This document shows positions 23,337 to 34,514 of a DNA stretch of 64,000 nucleotides, piece by piece (the first letter of the stretch is position 1; the number at the start of each line of letters is the position of its first letter). The stretch covers positions 124,001-188,000 of the forward strand of contig KV918830.1 in the NCBI GenBank assembly GCA_002049455.2. The letters are read 5' to 3'. The DNA is from Porphyra umbilicalis (lineage: Eukaryota > Rhodophyta > Bangiophyceae > Bangiales > Bangiaceae). The notes beneath the pieces are model-generated. The model saw only the letters and a program-made list of their open reading frames with translations. It ran no database searches and was not told where the DNA came from. The position numbers and the translations under genes are program-made.

Positions 23337-23529
23337 ACCGCTGGGGTTGAAGAGTCCCAGACGTCCCCAGTGGGTAACCCAGGGACGGGCCGCAAGAGCA
23401 AAGTCAAGCTCCTGCGGCGTCCTAAGGGGATCCGCCCTCGGGACATGCCAATCCCGAAGGGTGTGGATCGCACCAAAGTCGTGGCGATCCTGACAGGCAG
23501 CAAACTATCAAGTTGCCGCCCGGGTATGG

Positions 23530-26500
23530 ATGCATGACGGACACCTCTTGGCAACCCGGGCCATAATCGACACCGGGTCCGGAGTGTCCTTGATACGGGA
23601 AGACTTACTCCCGCCGGAGGTGACGGTTTGCCCACTTGACAAGGCGACACCCAACATGTTTGATGTGAATGGGAATATACTTCCCATCACGGGTTTGGTC
23701 ACCCTGCATGTGCGCCTCGGTACGTATGAGACCACGCACTCTCTGGGCGTAGTGCAGGGCATGTCCGTGCCCTTACTCTTGGGCACCCCATACTCGGATG
23801 CCCACGTCCTGATCATTTCGGGACCACGCAGCTTCATTCAGTTGAAGGATGGGTGCAGTGTCCCAATCCTCCGCCGGGGTAAAAGTACTGCTCCGGTGAC
23901 GACGTCAACTGCGACGCCTTGCGACTGCGCCTATAAGGGTAAAGCAAAGGTGCAAGTGGCACAGCAAATCATCATAGAGCCCAAGTTAAAAGGCCATGTG
24001 AAAGTGCATACATCCTTCAACGGAAACGGCCTGTTCACTCAGAGGCAGCGGGTGTTTGAACGACATCGACTACATGTCGCTTTGGGCACCATAACGTGTA
24101 AGGCAGGTGTGCCTTGGTGGCTAGAGATTATTCACACTGTGACGAACAAACTCCGTCTTCCCAAGGGTATGTCTCTCGGCACGATCGAGGCGTACGAAGG
24201 TAACATCACCGTCGTGACGCCAGAACAGTGGGGAAAGTTCCTCCACAAGGACCCCCCGCCAGTGTCAGTTGGGAAGCCAAAACCAATCACGAACAGGGAG
24301 AATGATCCCCCGATTGCCACCGCGAACGTACCGGAGCATCTGTCGGCCGCCTCAAGGAGCTCATCGACCGACACCACGAGTTGTGGGACGGGTCCCTCGG
24401 GACGATTAAGGCGACTGAACACCGGATGAGACTGAAGCCGGGCGCCAAACCCGTGCGGCTCCAACCCTACCGCATGGGTCCGCGAACCCGACAACTCGTC
24501 GGCGAGCAGGTGACCAAGATGCTCAAGCTGGACGTGATTTAGCCCAGCACTAGTGAGTGGGCCAGTCAGGTTGTTTTGGTACCGAAACCGGATGGTTCCA
24601 CACGCTTTTGCATCGATTATCTTCAACTCAACGATAGAACTGTGCGGGACACGTATCCTCTCCCAAAGATGGATGACTGTCTGGATTCCCTGGGAGACGC
24701 CAAGTTCTTCTCGACGTTAGACAGTAACGCGGGATACTGGCAAATCCCAGGCGCCGAGGAAGACAAGCACTTGACGTCCTTCACGACTCATGTGGGGACA
24801 TATCAGTGCACCCGTCTCCCCTTTGGTCTTTGCAATGCGCCTGCCACTTTCCAGCGCGCAGTCGACATGATACTGGCCGGAGTGAAATGGCAGTATGTCC
24901 TCGTCCGTTTAGACGACATCATTGTGTACTGCACGGATGCGGAGTCACACCTCTCCCACTTGGAGAAGGTGTTCACTTTGTTGGGCGAGAACGGTGTCAC
25001 CCTCAAGGCAAAGAAGTGCCACCTCTTTAGTTATGAGGTGGAGTATCTCGGTCATGTCATACGACCGGGACGCATCAGTGTGAATGAGAAAAACCTGAAA
25101 GCTATCAGGAAGGCCATATACCCGAAGACGCAAACGCAACTGCGTAGCTTCCTGGGTATGTGTAACGTATACCGACGTTTCACGGCCGACTTCGCTAAAG
25201 TCGCGAAGCCCCTGAACAACTTGGTAAGCACCTCGCTACCCAAGAAACTCCGCCCTCCGACTATGGAGGAGCAGGCCGCGTTCGACCGACTACGCGAACA
25301 ACTGTGTAACCCGCCCATCTTGGCACTACCAAGAAAAGAAGGAAAGTATATCATCGATGTGGATGCGAGCTACGACCAACTTGGTTGTGCTCTGTTGCAA
25401 GAACAGCTTACGGGGGCATATCTTCCCGTAGGCTACTTCAGTAGGGGACAAGAACTTGCTGAGCGGAACTACACTGTGACCGAAATCGAAGGTATTGGTG
25501 TGGTGTGGGCTGTAACTTCACTGCGACCATACATCGAGGGCACCCGGTTCTTAGTCCGGTGTGACCATAAAGCGTTGAAGTGGTTACTCACCACAAAAAG
25601 ATGTACGAGCAACCGCCTGAATCGATGGCGGATACGACTGGCCGAGTTCGACTATGACGTTGAGTATTAACCTGGTCGACAACATGCCGTCGCGGATGCA
25701 CTATCCCGCATGCCGACGGAGGGGCTGGATACTACTCCAGTCCCCGAAGACATCCCGGTCGTCGGGGTGACGACGCGGTCGGGGGCCGTATTGGACCCCG
25801 GCCGTCCAGAGAATAAGGAACAGGTCCCCATCTCGATGGCTGAGTTGGCCAAAGAACAACTTGACGATAGTTTCTGCCAGAAGGTCCGAAAGGATCTGAA
25901 CACCATGAACCAGACTCGGTTCTATGACAATGGTGCCTGCATGCTCTGCCGTCATGGCCAACAAGAGGGAACACAACGAGTGGCTGTGCCCCGCTCCCTC
26001 ATGGCCGACGTCCTCAAGAGGAAACACTCGTCCCCCTTGGGCGGGCACCCAGGGGAAACCAAGATGTATCGGACCCTCAGACGAAGGTAGTACTGGCCTT
26101 CGCTCGCAGCCGATGTGTTCGGCTGGGTCGCGGCTTGCGGCACTTGCGCAAAGAACCGGCTGATGGAGGTCCGAAGCTCCTCCGCTATGAGGTTGTTCCC
26201 GGCTACGGAACCCTTCGAGGCAGTAGCCATCGACCTCCTTGGTCCTCTCCCTCGAACTCCAGAGGGATATGAGTACCTATTAGTCATGTGTGACCGCTTC
26301 TCGAAGTTAACTCGGGTAGTCCCCCTTCGATATGTGACGGCAATGGATGTTCTCAGTGCCTTTACTGATGTTTGGATAGCCAGTGATGGCATCCCTGACT
26401 CGACTTTGTCAGATAACGGACCGCAATTTGCGTCCGTATTTTACCAGGGCGTGTTGCAAATGCTTGGCATAAGTACTAATTATGCCACGCCTTACCACCC

Positions 26501-27344
26501 ACAGACCAATGCTCAAGTGGAACGCTTCAATAAGACTTTGGTACGACAATTGAGGCACTATGTGAGCGAACATGTCGTAACCTGGGCAAGGTATGTGTCC
26601 CTACTGGTCACTGCCTCCAACTCCCAAGGGCATAGTAGCACAGGGGAGGCACCGTTCTCTTTTGTGTGCCCCCGGAAACTCAGCCCGGTGGCGATTGAAC
26701 GCCGCACCCACGGCACGGGTGAAGAGGAAACTCCCTCGACACCGAGCCAAGCGCGCGAGAACTTCCGCAAGCGCTTGGATGCCCTGATCCCTCTTGTCCA
26801 GAAGTCAATGGACGAGGCCCAAGCCCGCAATAAACGGCACTTTGACAAGCGAGTCAAGGTCCAGCGAGAATCTCTCCGAGTCGGAGACTGGGTTTTCGTG
26901 AAGTCACACGAGAACCAGGGAGGTAAACTCATCTTCAAGACGAAGGGGCCGTATCAGATACTCAAGACTGATGGCTGGCGTCTCACCATCGAAAGGACCG
27001 ATGGCATCCGTACAATAAACGGTAATCACGCCACTCTGGCGCCGGAACCGCCGGAGGGTGACCCGGCGTGGGAACGCGCCCTTAAGGCATGGCGTGTACC
27101 CTCCCTACCGTCTTCAAGTGAGAAGACGATGGAGGCTGTCTTCGACCAGTTTGTCGGACAAGGGTATGATGACCACAAGCGCCTTATGCTCAAGGTCCGC
27201 TGGTTCGGGAATGGACCAAGGGAGGATACATGGGAATATGTCGAGGACCTTCGAACTGAAAAGGTCCGTCAGTACTGCCAACGGCATAACTTATCCGTAA
27301 GGCAAATACGAGGCGTCGACGAAGTCTGGTCGACTCCTCAGTGA
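23530..27344 (+). pseudogene. Chromovirus pol: protease, RT, RNase H, integrase, chromodomain
   Basis: The protease has IIDTGSGVSLI near 23568 and a GTPYSD flap-like motif. A frameshift near 24345-24430 leads into the RT frame: VPKPDGSTRFCIDY, then LDSNAGYWQI, and the catalytic VRLDDIIVY near 24905. RNase H follows (YIIDVDASYDQLG). Integrase has an H...C-x2-C zinc-binding end (CGTC near 26140), then AIDLLG, LSDNGPQF and NAQVERFN as the DDE residues. The C-terminus (about 27130-27290) is a chromodomain (KVRWFGNGPREDTWEYVEDL), the hallmark of chromoviruses. In-frame stops: TAG near 24541, TAA at 25668-25670, TAG at 26088-26090. Confidence 0.93.
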
Positions 27345-27554
27345 TGCGAGTCCCACTACTGGATCGCGAAGCGAGGCACAGGTGGGGCCCAAGGAAAGAC
27401 TCAAGTAGGTCTACAAGTAGCATGATGGTTTACTACGACTATCAACAAGCAACAAACCCAACAAAATCATGTACGACTTGAACATGAGACCCCAAGGCCT
27501 TCCCTAACCTGGCCTTGGTCCACCCACCGCCCCTCACGACTGCATGTCGGGGCG

Positions 27555-29683
27555 CTATTCGTTGTTGTTGCCGCCGCCCTGCTGGGATCCGTTATCAGCG
27601 GAACCACCCCGAGTACGAGGGCTCTCGGGGCGGTACAACGGCCCGTTGGGGTAGTACGGCACCGGTGGGGTGTAACATCCACCCGCCGGGGGGCCGGCAT
27701 AGTAGCCGTACCTCCCAGTCGGCCCATAGTTCTGCGGCGGAGGCACGGACGCCCGCCAGTAGTTGGGGGGGTTGTGCCACTGTGCCCCGGACGCAGGGGC
27801 GCCTCCGGCACCTGGGTGCTGGCCGCCCGACGAGGGGGGGGTCGACACCGACTGACGGGTAGACCCGTGGCCCATCCCAGAGGTCGGCAGCTGCGACAGA
27901 GTCGTCGCTGGCTGTAGCCGCAGTTGGTCCCCTAAGGCTCGCCCCGACAAGTCGTCGATGAGGCGCTGCGCCAAAGCCGGCTTCCCAGCTTGGTGGATGT
28001 CAACCGCCAGGGAAGATGCCCGCCGGCTGACCCTCGCCAAGACTTTGGCGAGGGCGATCACCGGCACGACGGGTGAGGCGTCCCAGATGTCTGCACCGAC
28101 CGGGGGGAACATAGTCAGCAACCCCCGAGTGCACTGCTTCGGCAAACTCCTGCCACGGCAGAACTCTGCACGCAAGTTGGCGTCGGGGAAAGGCTCGGCA
28201 AAGGCCGGCGGCTCGAGCGGGGTGACCACAGCCGCGGCCGCCGTCGCCGGAGTTGCCCGGTGTCCAAACCAAGGCAGCGGTAGAGTAGCAGCTGCCGGCG
28301 CGTCAAGATCGACTTACGCGGGCACCCGCACTTGGGGCGTCCCGGCGCGAGAGGGACCAGCTTGGTTGGCGGACCCATGGCCGCGGAAGCTACGCTTGGG
28401 CGGAGGGGGGTAAGTGACGCGTCTCTCCGTGTTCTTGGGGTGCGCCGGGGGCTTCCCCGACACCATCCACCCACTGGCCGGCGGCGGCGACTGTGCGCCA
28501 ATGCCGGGGCCATAGGGGTATGAGTCAACCCCCAGGCCCTCTCGAAGGAACAACTTGCCCTTCGAGAGCCCACAGAAGCAATGGACGAAGCCGCGCGTCG
28601 CCGCGTCCGTCCCCTCCGCTGCAGTCCGACGGAGGAAAGGTTGGACCGACACCCAGTCCAACGAGTTGTGGAGGATGATCATCTCGTCGAGTAGCCCGGC
28701 ATAGTCGCCGTCCCGCCCATCGCCCAGGCGAGCAGGGGTATGAGTACACATCCCCTCGACCAAGGCATTCGACAAGTGCCACAGGTACCCCTTCACCTTG
28801 AGGGAAGGCACCCAAACGGAGGCCACCTCGACGACCCACTGCGTCGCGAGGATGGCATAGAGTCGGTGCCCCTCCTCATTCGGCCGCATCCGCGACGAGT
28901 AGTACGCGAAGAAGCGGGGGAGCATCGCCGGGAAGCCCATCGGGACCTTCATATCATCCCACCACTTGGGCAGGACGACATACTTGCCGCGCCGGTAGTC
29001 CCGGGTGCGGGGGAGCTCCAGTTGGTGAACCGAGACGAGGTACCGCTCGTCGCGCCGTTAGCCAAACTCATGGCGGGCGGACGGGAGGTTCATATGCGGG
29101 TCCCCCGTCGCCAAGTAGGGCGGGGCCCGACAACACCAACGCCAATCGACAACCGGTTGGTCCGCCGCCAACTCGGTGGCGCCCGTACTCTGGGCAAGAC
29201 ACCGACGTACCGGGTCGAGACGACCCCAATCCTCCCGCTCGAGTAGGGTGGGCAGGTCCACCAGCCACCCGGCAGGGAGAACCACTTGCCGGGGGAAGCG
29301 CGCGAGTCGGCGTTCCACTCCTTCACCTGCTCCGAGTCGGGAAAGGTGATGTAGATCGAGAGAAGATGACACCCCCCACCCATGGAAGTAGGGTGGTTCG
29401 GGGGGACCCACCAGTCGAGGTCCTCCGGCCGACCGGACTCGACGGCCATCGCCGCCGCTTGGCCTGGCGTCGCTGACGCCGCGACACCTTGACGGACACC
29501 CGACTCGGGCGTCGCCACGGAAGGGGGAGGCGGAGGAGTAGGATCGCCTGCCCCGCGCACCACGGGGGGCAACGCCGACTGTGGCGTCGCGGACGGCGCC
29601 CCGGCCGCCGCCCCGTCGATGTCCATGCCCGCGAGCGGCTCCTCGTCGAGCAAGTCCGGCGCAGGAGTAGCCGCCGCCGACAT
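27555..29683 (-). pseudogene. Antisense ORF of the chromovirus, unknown function
   Basis: Between pol and the 3' LTR, the minus strand carries one coherent reading frame of about 700 codons. It starts MSAAATPAPDLLDEEPLAG (ATG at 29683), has an aromatic-rich segment (WWVPPNHPTSMGGGCHLLSI), changes frame once near 29200, crosses a TAA at 29058-29060, and continues with a globular region (FPAMLPRFFAYYSSRMRPNE, QWVVEVASVWVPSLKVKGYL). A second TAA lies at 28314-28316. It ends in a Gly/Tyr/Pro-rich tail (NYGPTGRYGYYAGPPAGG) at 27555. Antisense frames in this position are known from some large plant gypsy lineages. I recognise no domain. It is damaged to about the same extent as pol. Confidence 0.7.
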
Positions 29684-30159
29684 CTCCCGTTGCACCCGAG
29701 TAAGGGGAAAACGTGGAAGGGGGGGGGAAGGGGAGCAGAGAGAAGGCAACCCGAGTGAGGGGGACCCAGAGGGACTGGGGGCAAGACGAGAGCCGCGCGT
29801 GTCCGCGGACGACGCGCGTGATGGACGATGTGCGGCAGCCCGAGTGAGGCTGCCGCCTCACACCGACCGCTAAATAGGGTCAGTGTACCAGAGCGCGAGT
29901 GAACCGCACAGCCACCCACCCCTCCTCACCTCTACCACGGGTCCGGCACAGGGGCATAGTGTCCCCTGCGCCCCACACAGGCGAGGCCACCTCCACGTAG
30001 CAGGCACAAGGGAAGAGTGTCCTCTGCGCCTCCACCATCAAAGGCGCGACGACCCCGCGCGCCCTGCACCCTCAACGTAGAAGGGGCCTGACACAGCCGT
30101 CACACCCTCTCCTCGCAGACCACTCGTCCGTTCCCGGTCAGCCCGGGCGGCTGACCCTT

Positions 30160-30172
30160 GAGAAGGGGAAAA
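30160..30172 (+). promoter_or_regulatory. Polypurine tract of the chromovirus
   Basis: GAGAAGGGGAAAA directly abuts the 3' LTR, the expected position for plus-strand priming. Confidence 0.8.
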
Positions 30173-30856
30173 TGTGGCAGCATGGCCACACGTAGGCCTG
30201 CCAGATTTGACGGCTGATGGAGCAATTTAATTGGATGGTCCACAGACAGTTTCGCCCTTCGGGCGGGTCGAACCCGGAGCTCGGCTAAGTAAGGCCGAGA
30301 TCCGTGCTTACCGGGATTAGGTAGACTAAGCGATTTCCTAGCAATCACGAGGCCAATTCTGCGTGATCGGATAGTGGTTGGAATGACCCACTTGTGATTC
30401 CCGGACATACCACTCAACGGTCGGCTGAGTTATGGCCGCACCCTTGCTTTGTTCTTTTCGTTGTGGGGATTTTTATTTGATGTGCTTGGTGCATCTCACT
30501 CTCGCCTCGGGGATTCTTGTTGGCGTGTTTTGATTGGGTCTTGGGCACGCCCCGCTGGCGGGTGTGGCCCGCGTTTGGCCCGTGTTTTTGGCCCACTGGA
30601 GAGGGTCCCCCTGAGGGTTGAGGGACGGGGACCGGTGAGTATATCTGAGCGGGACAGCAAAGCGGTCCCGAACCCCCGAGGGAGGCAAGTAAACGTTGAG
30701 CCTCACAACGCTGTGTCGTGTTTGCGGCTTGTCTTTGCCGCCCACACCAGTTGTGTGTGTGCGTCTTGGCGCTTGCTTCCGGGGTCTTTGACGAGACTAC
30801 CGAGCGCACGGACGGGACGACCGCCCGAGCGGGGTCGGCCTGCCTGTGTTGCCACA
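30173..30856 (+). repeat. 3' LTR of the chromovirus
   Basis: 684 bp with the same termini as the 5' LTR, followed by the right target duplication GTGTT (30857-30861). Confidence 0.95.
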
Positions 30857-30861
30857 GTGTT

Positions 30862-31453
30862 GCCGCCGCCTCGCAGCGCGCAGGTGGCGGCGGAGCCGCT
30901 GCCGTCGCGCGGCAAGGTGGCGGCTGCGCGACGGACGTCATCGGCGAAGAAAGCGGCTGCCGAGGCACAGCGGGCTGTTGAAGCTGGCGCCCGCGGCCGG
31001 CTCACACCACCCAGCGGGTTCTTGTGGCCACCGCCACAACCGGCGCCACCACGCCGGATGTGCTCGCTGCCGCCTTCGCCGCACCTCCCGGCATCCCCCC
31101 CCCCCCCTTTCCCCTCGTCTCCCCTTCCCCGCCTCCCCCCGGGCCGGAGCATTCATCGCCGGCAGGCCCGTCGCATTCGCGAGCGCCGGGGACGCGGCCA
31201 CTCCACTAAGACTCGCCGTTCGAGCGTGGGAAGGCGTTTGGGCGAAGAGGAAAATCACCACCCCCAACGCCACGATTCCCAAGAAAACAGGCATCGGACG
31301 GCGGCGCGCCACTCCTCCCGCCGCCTTGAAAAATCTGCGCGCCTGCCAATCCGCAGAAATCCGCAGGCCGGCCCGTAACACGGACCTCCTCGCCGTCGAA
31401 AAGCGAGGCATCCTCCATGCCTTGGCGCATCCCGCCCCCCCCCCACCATCCTC
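30862..31453. other. Harbinger internal spacer, right of the chromovirus
   Basis: GC-rich with C runs near 31098 and 31437. It continues the sequence interrupted at 20657. A 309-codon plus-strand frame that starts inside the LTR crosses this region but has no domain and is not supported. Confidence 0.5.
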
Positions 31454-32958
31454 TCATCCGCCGAAGTGCCCACCGGCGTCATGGGTGTGGCCGCCCACAG
31501 AACCAGTGCCCCTCAACCCCGCGGCACCCAGAGTCTCTTGTCTCCCCTCCCCCCCTCGGCCCAAAACGGTCGTGCCGTCTTGAGCAACCTCGCCCCCACC
31601 CACCTCGTTTGCGCCGGCGTTGGCGGCGGCACTCGCCTCGTTCCCGGGGGCGGCCGCGGCGCTGACTCTCGCAGCCGCCTCCGCCGCCTCGGCGGCCTTT
31701 GCTGCCAGGCGCTCGACGCGAGAGGCGGCGCGGCGCGCCGCCGTCTCCGCCCCAGCGTCGGCGGCGGCCTTCAAACGCTGTGCCTCGTCCTCTTCTCGGC
31801 CCCGTTCAGCGGCGGCGTCCGCCTGCCGGGCGGCGGCCTGCCGATCCTCCTCTGCCATCTCCGCAAGCATTCGCGCAGCCGTGCGTTTCTGGAAGTCCCG
31901 CGCCGTTTGCGTGTTACTCAAAGCGCTCGTGTTATCAAACATAGAACGTTCCATGTTTTTCAGCGTTTGACCCTTGCTTGTGGATGCCTGAGCCAATTAC
32001 TTCACGCGCTTGACAAAAGATGCGGAGGCGGCGAGTAGACCGGCCTGCTCCTTGTTCCGCTTCGACCCCGTCGGCGTTGGTCCCGGGAGCCCCACCGCGA
32101 CGAATGCGTCCCCCGCACGACTCGAATGCGCGGCGCTGCGACAGCCGCCCCCCGCACTGGAAGGCGAAGACGGCCGCACACCATCGCTCCGTACAGCCGG
32201 AGGAGCGCCTGGCACGCGGTAAACGTCGACAGACGACCTGTGGCGAGCGGTACGTGTGGATGGGGGGGTCGGAAACACAGCAAGAAAACGGGGATGGTGG
32301 CGCAGAAGCTTCCAAGACGACAATCGGGCGAAAAACCACAGGAGGAGGGAGCGTCAGGAATATGGGTCACATGGTTGTAGCTTGTGATAGCCATATTCGT
32401 CAGGCCCTCATCGGTGCATCCGGTTTTGTGCTGCCGAGCGATGACTGCGTAATATGCGCTCAGCTTGGTACACTCGGTTGCGACCACGTCCAGCCATCGG
32501 CTTCGTACGGCGGCAACGCTTCGCGAGTGCCAGTATCTGGCGTCATTCATCGTGTCTTGGTACTGCGTGCGGCGCGCCAACATGTCAACACGAATTCCCT
32601 AAAAATATTGCGAGTATCTCATGTTATTCTCCACGTCAGCCCTCTCAGACCTCGCAATAAAGGCATAGGAAATGGATAGCTCCTTGCCCGCGGTCCACTT
32701 GCTCCCCTTCACCATGACGGTGGAGCAGCACCAGACGGCAGCGTGCGCCTCTGGGTTCCAACTGCCAATGCACGTCTTGACGACGGGCGCAGCAACAACG
32801 GGCACGCCGACTATGGGCGCGATGACGACGGGCGCGACGACGACGACAGCCGTTGCCGCTGATCGTGACAACGACAGCGAACAGCACGACCCACACTGCC
32901 GGTGTGCTGATTGAGCTGCGATCGCTCGATTGAAGGAGCTCCGCCACTCGTACTTCAT
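31454..32958 (-). pseudogene. Harbinger Myb/SANT-NAM-like DNA-binding partner
   Basis: PIF/Harbinger elements often encode a second, Myb-like protein that helps the transposase bind DNA. Here ATG 32958 begins the minus-strand frame. The Myb/SANT-like region starts KGSKWTAGKELSISYAF, crosses a TAG at 32597-32599, and continues to RSRWLDVVATECTKLSAYYA and CTDEGLTNMAITSYNH, the order seen in Harbinger-linked NAM-like proteins. After a frame change or intron (about 32250-32370, with a CGCCACAG acceptor) comes PTPTGSKRNKEQ, then a TAA at 31997-31999. A long Ala/Glu/Arg coiled-coil follows (RTAARMLAEMAEEDRQAAAR), ending at 31454. Its position opposite the transposase supports the assignment. Confidence 0.72.
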
Positions 32959-33332
32959 TAGACTTCAGTGCAATTTTGAATCGATCGTCTCAGGTCGCTC
33001 AAAAAACTCTCTATTCAAGGTGTCTCATTCGATGGTGTCTGCATGCCACGGGGCAGGCATCCTGTTGGGGTTGAATGGCCACGTTTGTGCCGTGTTTTGG
33101 TGGAGCGCTTTGGAGCGCCGCCAAACGGGCCTGTTTGGACCTCGGTGTCGTTTCGCTGCCGTTGAAGCTCCAAAGCTAAGTGATCGCGCGGGCCCCACAC
33201 GAGACCGATTAGATGACTAAAGTATGTGAGGAAGGTATATTTTTGGACCGTCACAATCTAGTTTTGGAGCTCGACCTAGCCTCCAATGCGCGGTTGGCCA
33301 CAAGGTGCCACGTTTAGCCACGTTTGGAGTTT

Positions 33333-33358
33333 TGGACGGTTGGCTCCATTGCTGGACA
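33333..33358 (-). repeat. Right terminal inverted repeat of the Harbinger element
   Basis: The reverse complement is identical to 17963-17988 over 26 bp. Just outside is a short palindrome (ACGCC-ATCAC-GGCGT). Confidence 0.85.
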
Positions 33359-33393
33359 CGCCATCACGGCGTGAGGACTCCCCCGAGTGCGGG

Positions 33394-33413
33394 TAGTGCC
33401 AGGGTTGAATCCA
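33394..33413 (+). repeat. Left terminal inverted repeat of the KDZ element
   Basis: TAGTGCCAGGGTTGAATCCA; inverted match (18/20) to 47711-47730. A related GGGTTTGATCC lies at 33442-33452. Confidence 0.65.
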
Positions 33414-34514
33414 GATTAGTAATGGTAGGATCCATTAACAAGGGTTTGATCCACAATAACCAAGCTAATCAGCTTCGTAGTAGCACTTTCGATCTCGGCT
33501 GCCAGCATTGCGACACGGTCGTGCTCCACGAGGCTCCAGATCCGCCCACGTGCGTGCGGCGTGCGGGCCACCCGGCTGGGCCGCGGGCTGCTGCTGCGGG
33601 CCGCTGCTGCTGGGGTCCCCTGCAGCGTACATCGACTTGGCCATGTGTCCGACGACACCATCGTCGTCGTGCCGACTGGCAGCAATGCCCTTGCAGTTCC
33701 GCCTCCCCCCTCCTGCACGGGGGAAGGAGGCGCCTCAGCCATGACGCAGGTGCCATGGAGGTGCTTGGTGGGTGTGCTGATCCGTCTATCGGCGCCTGTG
33801 AGACCATCGCGCTGAACTCGGTCAACCACCCCGCGCCTTCTCCATGCGACTCTTCCATAAGTTCCCCCTCCCCTCGCACCCCCCTGGCACCAGCGCCCCC
33901 CTCCCTTGGCAGCGCACCTCACCCCTGCCTTCTCCACTCTGCCCCTGTTGCCCTCCCGCATCTCTTGTCACTTCCTCCTGTCAGCTTCCTGCCTCCACTG
34001 CCGGCGGCCACCGGCGTGCGGACGCCTATGGACGCGACGGCTCGGCGACCAGCAGTCACCAGCGAACGACCTTCCAATGGCTCGACGGCGCGACGGCCAA
34101 GACCTACTACTGCACTCCCGTCGTCGCCACGACCGTCATCACCACCTGCGGAGGCGGCACGAACCTCCCGCGTCCGGCGGGTAGCCCGCCTTCCGCTTGC
34201 ACGCGTGCCGATCCCCGTCGCCCTGTCTCCATCGTTGGCGACTTTTTTTCTGCGGTCGTCCATTCCCGCCGCAGCCGTCCTCGTCGGCCGTCACCCCGTC
34301 GGGCGCCGTATGACGCGTGGCCACGCACGCTCCCGCTGCCGTACCGGTTGCAGCTGTGTCGCGCGCGGCGTACAAGGCCGCTGGGGTGAACACGGGCGAA
34401 GACACTGCGGGCCCGGATCGACAAACAGGCAAGCGGCGAGCAGGCGGACGCGTTGGCGGGGTGAGGCGGCCGAGCGACACCCAAAGGGACCCATGGCGGA
34501 CGCTGGTTCCTGGA
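33414..34514. other. KDZ element 5' region
   Basis: This is the sequence between the left terminus and the first supported coding segment. Long open frames exist in more than one phase but are Pro/Ser/Arg-rich and domain-free. Promoter or untranslated sequence is likely, though I see no distinct signal. Confidence 0.4.

Larger units (their letters stand above)
20658..30856 (+). mobile_element. Full-length Ty3/gypsy chromovirus
   Basis: The element is 10,199 bp with 684-bp LTRs, inserted with a 5-bp target duplication (GTGTT at 20653-20657 and 30857-30861). The order is LTR, gag with one zinc knuckle, protease, reverse transcriptase, RNase H, integrase and a C-terminal chromodomain, then a 2.8-kb 3' region with a long antisense frame, a polypurine tract and LTR. 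The LTRs differ at about 19-20 positions by eye (roughly 3%). Gag and pol contain several stops and frameshifts, so this copy is not autonomous. It separates the two genes of a Harbinger element. Confidence 0.95.
17963..33358 (+). mobile_element. PIF/Harbinger-type element, split by a chromovirus
   Basis: Perfect 26-bp inverted repeats lie at 17963-17988 and 33333-33358 (outermost bases TGTCCAGCAATGGAGCCAAC). Between them are the two genes typical of PIF/Harbinger elements: a DDE transposase (18447-20010, +) and a Myb/SANT-NAM-like protein (31454-32958, -), arranged convergently. A 10,199-bp chromovirus plus its 5-bp duplication accounts for the extra length. Without it the element would be about 5.2 kb. 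The three bases outside the ends are CGA and CGC, so a target duplication is at best imperfect. Weaker similarity extends slightly outside the 26-bp core. Confidence 0.8.

Noticed and set aside
33000-33330. Diverged solo LTR related to the chromovirus
   Set aside because: Only short similarities to the LTR are visible, and the region lies inside the right end of the Harbinger element, which explains it better.
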